DNA of 64,000 nucleotides from Phallusia mammillata (lineage: Eukaryota; Chordata; Ascidiacea; Phlebobranchia; Ascidiidae), in NCBI GenBank assembly GCA_003260075.1, contig QLIY01000011.1, positions 111,063-175,062 on the forward strand, given 5' to 3'. Below the pieces are notes generated by a model that did not search any database, had not been told where the DNA came from, and saw only the letters and a program-made list of their open reading frames with translations. A program made the translations under genes and the position numbers. Numbering within the stretch: the stretch's first letter is position 1; the number at the start of each line of letters is the position of its first letter. Below, one piece after another: positions 25,101-36,900 of this stretch.

Positions 25101-25575
25101 CCTATAAGTCCAATACAATAGCCTTTTTGTTACTAGTCAATCCCTAAAACACATTTATGAAGCTAAAAGTGTGCAACAGAAACAAAACTACCCAGTTAAA
25201 TTGTGTTTCAAGAGTTTAAAGTCCTTATAAACGACCGACTATACCAAAGTTAAATGGCATATATTTTGATCTCGGCTTCTCACAAATTATTTTCATGTTT
25301 TAGTTACCATGCAATGGAAAGTGTTCCGTCTCACAGCTGCGAACTTTTTATGCTGGGTTCCAATCTACATTTTGGCTTACCTCAGTTTTTCGGGCGTCGT
25401 TATCCAAGGAGACGCCTATGTCGTGGCAGCGATTGTTCTTCTGCCAATGAACAGCGCCATCAGTCCGCTGCTCTACTCCAGTGCCATTCCCCGTACTATA
25501 AACTATGCCCGAGGACTGTTTCAGCAACTAAACGCGAATCCACGGCGCAAAAGTGTTGAGATGACCGAATTGTAA
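17338..25575 (+). CDS. LDLa-repeat-containing class A-like GPCR, 12 exons
   Basis: A predicted secreted-signal, seven-helix membrane receptor; ligand unknown. Exons: 17338-17419 (duplicate 17723-17804), 18089-18188, 18630-18953, 19611-19748, 20483-20555, 20748-20858, 22054-22188, 22682-22843, 23247-23640 (carrying an internal duplication), 23948-24300, 24724-24911, 25304-25575; about 747 residues. Residues 1-22 form a signal peptide (MLASWMVLFLSWNCIFPSAF). The ectodomain is cysteine-rich with LDLa signatures CDGVLDCADKSDEC, CINGADELNC and DCADGSDEC. Helix 1 ends LVGNIIVF; helix 2 has LTLANMVM; helix 3 ends TVVRFYSV; helix 6 has CWVP; helix 7 has NSAISPLLY. Extracellular loop 2 is about 100 residues. 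Helix 7 and the LDLa modules recall relaxin/LGR and GRL101-like receptors, but no leucine-rich repeats are visible. Donors of exons 6 and 7 (GTGTTT, GTTCGT) are weak and were chosen by phase. Confidence 0.8.
19120..19194. other. long poly-G run (probable scaffold gap) in receptor intron
   Basis: Seventy-five G without repeated flanks. The poly-proline frame on the opposite strand is an artefact of it. Confidence 0.7.
19464..19473. other. poly-G junction duplicating an LDLa exon
   Basis: The exon coding CDGVLDCADKSDEC occurs truncated at 19369-19463 and complete at 19611-19748. The receptor probably has one copy of this module. Confidence 0.8.
20734..20744. other. poly-G junction duplicating receptor exon 6
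   Basis: The exon starting DCTMCEES appears at 20626-20733 and again from 20748, almost identical. Confidence 0.8.
21375..22027. mobile_element. diverged relative of the CAGAGTTGTAA hAT-type element
   Basis: The segment shares the internal order of the element at 12060-12704: a GGTCGGGTTCGGG start, TCTGTGTCCGCAATG, GCCCAACAGCCCTA, TAGGCTT and a right end GCTTACAACTCTG. The left terminus is not recognisable, so the boundary there is approximate. It lies in a receptor intron. Poly-G junctions at 21543-21552 and 21811-21820 duplicate parts. Confidence 0.55.
23406..23415. other. poly-G junction duplicating receptor helix 2
   Basis: The stretch coding LLVLNLTLANMVMV to GISYER occurs on both sides. 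Removing one copy restores an in-frame 306-base exon. Confidence 0.85.
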
Positions 25576-25599
25576 ATATCGTTTTGCGTTGAACTGTCC

Positions 25600-25605
25600 A
25601 ATAAA
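25600..25605 (+). promoter_or_regulatory. receptor gene polyadenylation signal
   Basis: AATAAA 25 bases after the stop codon. The following 3' region is duplicated around poly-G runs at 25771-25780 and 26108-26117, so the true distance to EEA1 is shorter than the 718 bases shown. Confidence 0.5.
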
Positions 25606-26293
25606 CTTGGTAACGATGTCTACAAAAACTCTTGCGAAATAACAGGCTATTTGCAGTTCCAGAATAGAATAAAAACAGGCCAAGGGATAAATGATTGTTT
25701 TTGGTTTATTTTGTTTGATCCGTGCTGCTGGGTTTATGTTGTTTAACAAATATGCAGAAAACAAACAAAAGGGGGGGGGGAAATAAACTTGGTAACGATG
25801 TTTACAAAAACTCTCGCGAGATAACAGGCTATTTGCAGTTCCAGAATAGAATAAAAACAGACCAAGGGGTAAATGATTGTTTTTGGTTTATTTTGTTTGA
25901 TCAATGCTGCTGGGTTTATGTTGTTTAACAAATATGCAGAAAACAAACAAAAATGCGTCATAGAAATAAAACACCAGATGGTGTCACGCTTCATTAAGTA
26001 GAAACCGTGATGGGCGAATGATTTTGTTTTCGCCTGTGCAGCTAAAAACAACACATTTCAAGTTTTGTGTGTTAGTTCTGTTAGCATAGAATATTTTAAT
26101 ACAACATGGGGGGGGGGCTCATAGAAATAAAACACCAGATGGTGTCACGCTTCATTAGGTAGAAACCGTGATGGGCGAATGATTTTGTTTTCGCCTGTGC
26201 AGCTACTAAACACATTTAAAGTTTTGTGTGTTAGTTCTGTTAGCATAGAATATTTTAATACAACATTGTAGAGGCGAGAAAAGGCAGAAGACA

Positions 26294-29200
26294 ATGCTTA
26301 ATCGATTAAGAAAGAACTTTCGAACGAACGAGGTAAGTAATTTTAGACATATTTGCATTAATTGACATGATTTAAAGAACAGTTTTAGAACACAAAAACA
26401 CAGCAGTCGCCATGTGTTTGCACACTACTTGTCACTGGTACGTTTATAGTAGTCGTGTGCAAAAGTAAATTATTACACACCAATTACAGGAAACTGCTCG
26501 TTTACAATCACATGTAGTAAAATAGTAACAGTTCAGCGTTGTTTTTGTTTTAATAATTTTTCCTATCCTATTTTTTTTGTAGAGTGGTGATGGCCAGAGA
26601 CAGAAAACAACATCTGGCAATGCTGCTGCTGAGCAAACTGTGAGTTTTCCACTTTGGTCATGTTGGATAAATTAAACTATCTCAGAGTATCAAGTTGTTT
26701 GTTATGTTTGCCCAATTTAATCAACATCTTCTATTCACAGGGTTTCATTTGTCCCATGTGTATGGTGTCACTTCCCTCCCCAGAAGCACTACAAAGTCAT
26801 TTTGACATTGCTCATCCAGTTGCTGATCCTCCAGAACATCAAAGTCCCAACAAGGAACCATCCAATGAATCAAGTAAACATTTCTCCTAATTATAACTTT
26901 TTCACTACTTTGACTTGAGTCGGTTTAAATTAGTTTAACCCATTAAATGGACCCCAATGGTTTGAATGTGATATGCATAAAGTTTTTGGCTGAAAGTTTA
27001 GTTCAAAAACCTAAAATTAGAATTTTTCATTTGTAAGGCCATTTCAGTTTTTGGGGTAATGGTTTCCAACCATTTTCAGCTATTATTTTCTTCCTTGGCG
27101 AACCATTATGAAATATATTAGTGAATTTTATCTCTTTCACTTTTTAAAACAACATTGTTTGTGACAGATGCTGTAAAAGCACCAATTACAGCTCATGACA
27201 CAAGCCCCGCTCATACTGCTTTACCCCCTCCTAGTGTGGGTCCTGGACATCAAGTTCACAATCATACCATACAGAATGATGGCTTGCAGAATGGGGTAAC
27301 TTCCAATGATGGTGAAGATATCCCAAAAGTTAACTCACACATGAAACAAAGGTTTATTAGTTTAACTTTTATGTATATTTTTCTGCATTTAGCATGTACT
27401 TTATTGCAAAGAAAATTGTTGAATTTCAAAGTACCGTAGCTGTGTATCTACGTGAGTTAAGTTGATTTGAGTTTATTTCGCTCGGTAAAACAGTCATAAC
27501 AACACAGTTGCACTAAACATTCACCTTGCCAGAAATAGATGCAGAATGTTAAAATGTTATAAACAAATTAGAGGGCACAATTGGTGGAAAGATGGCAAGC
27601 CCACTGCAACTACACAATAAAAACAAAAGTCAGTTTGTGGACAAGAAAAAATGTCTTTGTTTCGGTGCATAAAAAAGATGATTTGTGTGCTTATGTTTTG
27701 TGTCTTTTAACATAAATACCAATTTGACTGGTGTACAAAAATAAACAACCCCTAACCAATGCTACCACAATATGATCATTTGTTTTCTTTAACAACAATA
27801 TTAGTGGGGGTGAAGCAGTCAACATCTTAAAAGGTGATGTAGAGGATCTGAAGGCATCATTAAGTGAAGAAAAGTGGTATAGTGAAGAACTTAAGAAGGA
27901 AATGGAGATTTTAAAAGAAGATAAGCTACAACTTACCAATGGTATGCATGATATTTTGATTTAAGCTAGATTTTTGGATATTGCGTACAGTTTTGTTTGT
28001 GGTAGTTGCATTGTTCAATAAAAAACTGCAAAGGTATTAATTTTGTGTTTTTTTTATGTTAAGATCTTGAGGTGGTTACACAGCAAATGAAGATAGCTGT
28101 TGCCACAAATGAGGAGCTTGCAAAACAAAAGCAAAATCTTGAACAGAAAGCTGCTGCTTCTGCAAAAATTGCTGCAGGTATCTTGTTTTTTTTTAGGGTT
28201 GGAATAATGTTGGTAATATATTCTGCACAATTTTGTTGGAATGTTAAAATATAGTTTGTGGGCTTGTTCTAAGTCAACATAATTTGTATGTACAGAAGCA
28301 AAGGCTGCTGAAGATAATGCTGTCAGTGAAAAAGCTGATGCAGAAGAAAGAAGCAAAAACCAAAGTGTTGAGTTGGAGAAGGCAGCTGGTTGGATCAGAG
28401 ACCTTGAATCACAACTGGTGGGTTTGATTCCTCTGTCAGTTTAAAATTCCCTTTGTAAATAGTTTGCTGTTTAAAAAGAGTAACAATCTGTGAAAATATT
28501 ATTCAACTTTTATGGACTTCAATTTTTAAAGGTTAACGTAATAAACTTTTTTCAGCCCCCAGGTGTAAGCCTTGAAAGTTTTCTAAAGGTAAATGCTATT
28601 GTCTGCTTATGAATGTGATTATGATACGCTCCACAATCATTCTGTATTTTTTGTTGTTGATTGAACTGAATGTTTACTACAGTTGTTTTGTAGAGAACCT
28701 ATGAGGTACACAGAGTGAACTTTTGTTTCTGCTGGTAACAGTGTTATCAGAATCAATGCGATTTTTATTGTTGTTTAAATTAAAGAGGCTAATTTAACAG
28801 TACCGGTATAGTTTTGCTAAGTTTACATTTGATTTGCCTGATTGATTTTGTTTTGCAATGAATAAGGTATTAATGTTTTAAAAAAGTTTGTGGCGAATTG
28901 TTATTGTGATTTTTGCTGCAATAAACAAAAAATATACCGACTGAAAACAGACAAAAACACAATTGAATATGATTTTACTGATTTTTGTATGAGTTGCTTT
29001 GTCTTAAAATTGGAACCCACATTGGTCCAACTTTTGCTGTTTTCCTTGTGCACCATGGTAGTACAGTATCCTGTGTGGTTTTGTTACATCTGATAGCCCC
29101 AATGGCTACATTCCACGCCAATAGTAAAACACTCATGTATGCCTGCCATGTAAACAATAATGTTTGTACATAATATAACAGCTGATAACCTGTTTTCACA

Positions 29201-30873
29201 AAAGCATTAAATCCTTATCTGTGTGCGGTCTCTTTATTCCATGATTATTCCCTGATATAAATAACAGCTGATGACCTGTTTTTACAAAAGCATTAAACAC
29301 TTTTTGGTGGTCAGGGGTCTTTATTCTAAGTCTTCATTTCATGATTATTCCATGATATAATCTGTTTTCATGTATATCGGTGGCCAGGACTCTTTATTTC
29401 ATTACTTCATTCAATGATTTTTAAAAACTTAGCTATGTGTGATTGTGTGCCAAATACTTCCTCCTGTGGAAAAATGTCAAAACAAAACAATTAGTACCAT
29501 GCAGCAGTGATTAAATCGTATGTTTTATAGGGGGGGGGGGTTGTGCCAAATACTTCCTCCTGTGGAAAAATGTCAAAACAATTAGTACCATGCAGCAGTG
29601 ATTAAATCGTATGTTTTATAGTTGCTGCAAGCTGTATTAATTAGCTTTTTCATCTTGTGTTTTGCAAATCAGATCCAAAGGCCAGGAGCAGATGATGTGA
29701 TGGTGCTCAAGAAGGAACTAGTGCAAGTTCAAACTCTTATGGATCAAATGAGCTTGGAGAGTGAGAAGAAAAGTGATGAAGTGGAAAAAGAAAGACAACA
29801 TCTCCAGACTCTGCTGGACGAAGCAAGGAGGAAAGCTCAGTTAGTTCAGGAAGATTTTGACCAGTACAAGGTTGGTGTTAATGCTGCATGAGTGCTAGGT
29901 TGACTTAAACTTTTTATGTGGGTAATGCTGTCAATCAAACAATATATATATATATGTACACTAATACTGTGATAAAACCAACCCCAAAAGTTCAAAGTTT
30001 AACCTTCTTGTTTAAACAAGATTGACTCTCAAACTATAGCGTTTCTTTTCTGTATTTAAATCCAAAGCTATTGATTAATGCTAAGTCTGTTTTTGAGCAT
30101 TTGTTATATTGTAAAGGTTTGTTGCTTATTCAACCCGTTTCGTTTTGTTAAAATAGAATATGTTACTCAGGCAGAAAATATTCGTCTTAAAATGGAGAAT
30201 GTACAAACTGCAGCAGCTAAAGATGAGTCTACTAAACTTTTCCAGCAACATAAGGATGAACTGCAAAAATTTCACAGTGAAAATGAACTGAAAAGACAGG
30301 TATGGTACTCATACGTATTCACTATTCACCCCCTGAAAAAATTGGTTTCTGATCAATTTACTGGCATGTACTGCTTAATTCATTAATATGCTTAACTAGC
30401 TTGGTGCCATGGATCTTAACAAATCATTGATAAAAAGATAAGTTTGTAACTGCCTGATAAGGAATTTTTGGAGCTGGAGGCAAAGTTTAACCTTCTCATA
30501 CAATTTTACTCTTATGCTGCATCACATTTTCCAAAACACTAAAACTGCTGTACTTAGACTTAAAATGTTTTCAATCTTGTTCGGTATCCCAGTATTGTGT
30601 ATTTTGACCCCATCTCAAGGATGGTATTTATTGTATCAATATGTGCTTTATGAGTCATTATAAATACACATAATTTATTTTAGGAGGAACTTAAGCTAGT
30701 GACTGCTGATCTTGAGAAGTTACGAGCATTAACAAACACACTTCAGGTGGAGTCCAAACATAAAGATGAGGAAAAATCTGGTCTGGTCGCAGAGTTAAAC
30801 AGGTTTACTATATTACAGTACATCAGTTTGAAATAAAGCTAAGGCAGTGATTATTACCCTTTTTCCTCTCTTT

Positions 30874-30946
<73 letters not shown>

Positions 30947-33900
30947 TGTGTAACTAACACAAATTCACACCCTTGGCGTTGGTAATCATTTCATTACAAA
31001 GGGAAACGTTTCATTGTCATTGGTAATTGTACTGAGTTAAAAATATGATGGATTGTTTATTACTCCATTCTCTTTTAGGTTAAAGACAGAAATGGAGCAT
31101 CATGTTTCTGAAGCATCAGAAATGAAAACCAAGTATACAGAGCTTCAGCTGATTTCTGAAAGCACTAATCATGCAAAGTCTACAGCTGAAGAAAAGCTAA
31201 AGTCACTTAAAGATGAATTGGAAAGGTTGGAATATTTGTCTTTAGTTTAGTTTTAAGTAACTCCATTTAATCAAGTCTCAGAAAGTCTAGACACGACCTC
31301 AAAAAGTTTATGCTGAATGTGTTATATTGCAGATTTCCTGTTTCCAAGCGAAATGTAATGTAAAATCTGAAGTTGTTTGATTACATACGTGAAATTATTT
31401 TAGATACAAGTTGCAAGCTGAGACTGCTGCAACTGAGAAAGATGCCCGAATTGCTTCACTTGTATCAGAAAAGGATGACATTCAACTCCAACTTCGAGAA
31501 GCACAAACAGTGGTGGAACAACTTAAACACAAAAGTGATCACCTGGAAGTCAGATGTGATGAACTGCAGTAAGTGTCCATTGGTAGCTATAAATGAGCAT
31601 AAAACTTTGACAGAAGTAAGCACCCTTGTTGAAGTAGAAATAAGTTTTACGCTTGGCCTTTACTTCTATTCTTAGCTGGTTATATATTAACCAGTGGTGG
31701 GATTCAATTTTTTTGTCAGCCGGTTCTATCACAAAAGTCATATTTTTCGGTCGGTTCTGTTACAAAAAGTCCATTGAAAGTAACTAGTAATGTTAACTGG
31801 TTCGCTGATCTCATAAAATTTCGTGAGGCGGTTCTATAGAACCAGTTCGAACCGACTGAATCCCACCACTGATATTAACTAACTTTTGTATGGTTGGAAT
31901 TTTCTCAACAGTTTTGTGGTAAACTGTACATAATCAACTCTCTTAAATATTATTTGTACAGCATTAACCTTTTGTGTCTTGTATGGTTTCTGCTGACTGA
32001 ATGGATTTGTAAAATTATGAAACATTAACAAAAATACTTACTTATTTTGTCTACTGACTCTGGATAAACCCAGGACTAACACAAATGATTTTAGGTTAAA
32101 AAAAACTCAAAAAATACATGTACCAAAAAATGTTGTGCATATCAACCTGCTGTTTTAGATCAACCAACCGTGAACTTGAATCAGACAGCAGTTCTACACG
32201 ACACCAACTTGAAATTGAACTTGCTCAACTTAAAATTAAACTTGAAGCAACTGAAGCTGACAACCAACAGGTTTGCGATACCAAGAAAGAAATATGTTTT
32301 TTTGTATCCTAACAAATTTTGTTGGTGCTGCAGCTTCTACAACAAACTGAAACTCTAGCCTTGAGCCAGTCTGAAGCGAAACAGATTTTTGAAGAAGAAA
32401 GACAATCGACTCAGCATAAACTTCTGGAAGCTGAAAGGCAGCTGGTTGAGTTTAAACTACAGGTAAATTGTACTTATGCTTCTGAAGTGGCTTTTAAATA
32501 AAGCTAAATAATAGTTTTTGGTATAAAGCACAACTTGGAATTCTGGACCTCCCATGCTTTCGACTTTTCAGGGGGTCCGTGAAGACAAACAAATATAAGC
32601 AAGTTCCTATAAAGAGCTTATGGTAACTTTACGTGGTTTTCGTAAACCTAATAAATTTGTAAAAGGATTCCGGTGCTAACAAAGGGTTGAGAACCTCTGC
32701 TACAAAGGAAGAAAAATATATGTGCTAACAAAGGGTTGAGAACCTCTGCTACAAAGGAAGAAAAATAAATATAGTTGGGCAAAAAATATAGTTTTTTGCA
32801 ACAAGGAAAACACTGGGGGGGGGGCGGTTTGCATAAACCTAATAAATTTGTAAAAGGATTCCGGTGCTAACAAGGGTTGAGAACCTCTGCTACAAAGGAA
32901 GAAAAATATATGTGCGAACAAAGGGTTGAGAACCTCTTCTACAAAGGAAGAAAAATATAGTTGGGCAAAAAATATAGTTTTTTGCAACAAGGAAAACACT
33001 GAACACCAAATAGAAGTTAATTCTTCAAACTTATTTGTTTTTTTACAGAAAGCACAGTTGGAGGATGAAGTGAAAACCAAACAGAAAAGCTTGGAGACGA
33101 TCGAAACACAACTAACTGATGTGAGAAAAGATGCAGAAGATGCAAATAACAAGATCAGCGCGCTCAACGCCGAGATGAATTTACGTTTGCAGGAAATCGA
33201 AGGATTAAATGTATGTGGTCAAGAACTTTGATTTTAGTATACAGCAAATTCGCGTACACTAACAAAAACGTACTTTTTCCATTTTCCACAACAATCAAAC
33301 ATAACAATTGCTGTGGTGTATTTTAGGAAAGGCTTGTGACGTCAGAATCAAAACTGGATGACGAGATGGGTCGACGGGAAACGGCGGTAGAGGAAGCAAA
33401 GAAGTAAGTTGGACAATTAGGCAGTTGATAGGCTACTCTAGATCTATGCAAGCATTTTGTAAAAGTTATGAAACTTACATCAGGCAAGTTTAATGTGATT
33501 TCTTGTGCAAAACGTTTAACACTCTTTTCGGTTGTTGGCGAAAAGCATCTTGGTCTGATCATCATGAAATTAGTGGTCAACACTATTTTCGCAATTGTAT
33601 TTTCTGTTTGACACTGTGATGTTGTTAAAGGGTAAATATTTAAATTTGTTAACCAAATCCCCTTTCCAAAATTCATTTACACACACCCCCTTGCCTATTT
33701 AGGATCACGTTCTACAGTGGATTGATATTTTGTAGACGTTCATAAACCGTGTCTACAAGGTATATTGCTTTCACTAATGGTGAAACGGTTTCACCAAGAA
33801 TCTTATTTCCGTGTGGTGTAGATTGAGAGAGGAACGTGGACATTTGATTGCACAGATGGAAGCGGGCGAGGGAGAAGCATTAGCTCGTGCCCAGCTTGGT

Positions 33901-36900
33901 GAGGAAAACGACACTTTGAGGCGAGCTAAGGACCAAGCAGAACAGAAGCTTCGCGAACAATCAAGGTAAACATTTTGTGGTTTATTTTTGGTATATTCTG
34001 ACGTATAGGTCAGGATATACAACTGATTCTTCAAAACATTTAGTTTGCACAATTCTTACGCGTGTTTTTTTCGGGGTTCTCGGCCTGAGTTAGTTTCTGT
34101 TTTGTCCCTATCAAACGTGTATAAGGAATGGACTGAAACTATTAACACGATTGTAAACCATATAAAGTGGGATTTTTTTAATTCCAATTTAAAAACTTAC
34201 GAGATGAAGAAATAACGATGTAAAAACAAATGCTCGTGTTTTTATGCCTAACTACTTTGTATAATTCTCAGAAAAAAACCTACACGGACCCATTTGCATC
34301 CGTTAGTTTGAGGTTAATACACATTATTATATAGTAGTACTTTGCCCTATTGCTGCCCAAAAAAGCATTTTTAAACTCTTGACGATAGTGCGGAGTTAAA
34401 AATTTCAGTGGGCAAGAAAAAATACGTGATTAAGATGTCTTATTTCCGATTTTCGCCTCTAGTGAACACAACGCAACAACGAGAGAGCTGTCCAACAAGC
34501 TCTCTGACGCCAACTTGCGTCTTAGCTCGGCCGAGGAACAGCTTCAAGCATCTGAACAGCAAATTGCCAAACTTAAAGATTCGCTTAACGTGGAGAAAGA
34601 GAAACTTTTACAAACTGAAGCTGAGCTGAAGGGGGGGGGGGGTGCTCGGCCGAGGAACAGCTTCAAGCATCTGAACAGCAAATTGCCAAGCTTAAAGATT
34701 CGTTTAACGTGGAGAAAGAGAAACTTTTACAAACTGAAGCTGAGCTGAAGGTAATTTGTATCAACTGTACAAACCAGTCAATTCCTTGCCAGACTATCAA
34801 TATTAAAATTGAGGTGCAAAGTTGGAAGCCGATTTGAAATTAGGGCCCAAACCTGAAAGTACAAGCCCCAAACCCGGCCCGATAGTTGGTGGAAACAAAA
34901 ATGATGCCAAATTAAAACTTAGGCCTCAAGCCCGTTTTATTAAAACTCGAGCCCGAACCCGGCCGGCTTACCGCTCTTGGTAGACCAATCATGCTTAAAG
35001 TGACCGAAGAAAATCTTCTTTACAGACGAAAGGTGAATTATTGCTGGGTGCACAGGCGGCCAATGTGACACAGCGAGCAGACATCGAAAATCATCTGCAC
35101 TCCGTTCAACGATCGCTCGACGAGAAAGTAAAAGAGCTTCAAAAATCAAAGGACGATTTGCAGACAGCCAAAGCCAACATAGAAGCACAAAAGGTTCATA
35201 TTTATGTTAAAGATTCGTGCATTTATTTGGCCCTCATGATTAGGCGTTATCGACGTGTATAGTCACATTCCCAAAGTCATCGCTTATGATGCCGCAGATT
35301 ATATCCTTACAGGGGTGTTTAGGAACCACGTCTGGTTTAACAAAGTGTTACATATTTTGCATTGGAGATATTAACTTGCTGCTGCAGTTTCCTTACGCAA
35401 AGCGATATCAAATTTGTCATGCAAACTTAAAATTACTCAGCAAGAGCGGCCGACGATCAGCGTCAGTGTATTTTTTTTCAAAAATAATATTAGATTCTAA
35501 ATATTAGATTTTGAATAAGAAGGAAACTGGCAAACCTTCTAAATAAGCGAAATTGTCATTTCAGTTTCGAAAATAAAGATTACACTGAAACTGATCGTCT
35601 GCTGCTTTTCTTGAGCAATTTTGGATATTTAATAGTTAAAGACAGATCCGTAGGTCTGACAGAATTATTAATTTGACCCTGTCACCAGGCTGATTTCTGT
35701 AGTCCGTTGTGACCGTATGGCCATGTAAACATATCGTTTTACAATTAAGAATATTGCTAAAGAACAAGTGTTCCTGTCCATAAAATGCCCCTGTCCTTCT
35801 TTAAAACTTCAATGAATGACGAAAGCCTGTACTTAGTTTAAGTGCATTAAATTAGTAGCAGTTTCTTCAAAAATACTATTTCTGTCGACTAAACCTTTCA
35901 CAAAACTTCATAAAAGACTATAACCTCACATGAACAAAATATGATTTCCACCTAGATTTCACACACTAAACCAACAATATTTTTACTGTTGTAGACCCAG
36001 ATTAACCAGCTGAAGCAGGATCATAGTGTGGAGGTCGCCAACCTGCGTGGTTCGCTCGATAAAAGTGAAGCACAACGGAACAATGTCGAAGCAGAGGCAG
36101 AGAGGACAAAAAGGGAGCTTGAGCATGAGAAAGATGAAGCCCAGAAGCAGTTGGAGAGAAGAAAGGGGGAAATGGTTGTCATGGAAACGAGACACGCAGA
36201 AAAGTAGGAATTTTGGGGGGGGGGGTTTCTGGTTTGGCTCGGCCCATCCCTAGCTATTACCCATAAAATGCATTAAATTAGTAGCAGTTTTTAACAATAC
36301 TATTTTATCCACTAGTCGTTCTACAATAATTCAGTGAAAGCCACAGTAGAAAAAAAAATGGATTGCGGTCCTTAAACCGATGATTTTTTTTTTTTTGATT
36401 GCAGACCCAGATAAACCAACTGAAGCAGGATCACAGTGTGGAGGTCGCCAACCTGCGTGGATCGCTCGATAAAAGTGAAGCACAGCGGAACAATTTCGAA
36501 GCAGAAGTAGAGAGGGTAAAAAGGGAGCTTGAGCACGAGAAAGATGAAGCACAGAAGCAGGTAGAGAGAAGGAAGGAGGAAATGGTTGTCATGGAAACGA
36601 GACACGCAGAAAAGTAGGAATTTTGTATTTTTCGTTGTACATCAAAAGTGACTTAAAATGGTCGCAAAACGCTATTCAAGAAATATTCGTAAAAAATTCG
36701 TTTATTTTCGTTCAGAGTTGAATCGCTGCAAGTTGCCTTGAAAGATGAAAAAGAAAAAGGTGTTTCATTGGCACAAAAACTGGCTACTGAAGAAACGGAA
36801 CGTGGGAATGTGGATGAACAACTAACACAGGTACATTTTTAGCCGAAACCCAAATGCACGAGGGTCTCTTACTTTCTCGAAAGTTCCAAACCAAAATCAT

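Noticed and set aside
32700..33167. 155-codon minus-strand frame
   Set aside because: It runs through a duplicated repeat and a poly-G junction and is antisense to an EEA1 exon; low-complexity and repetitive.
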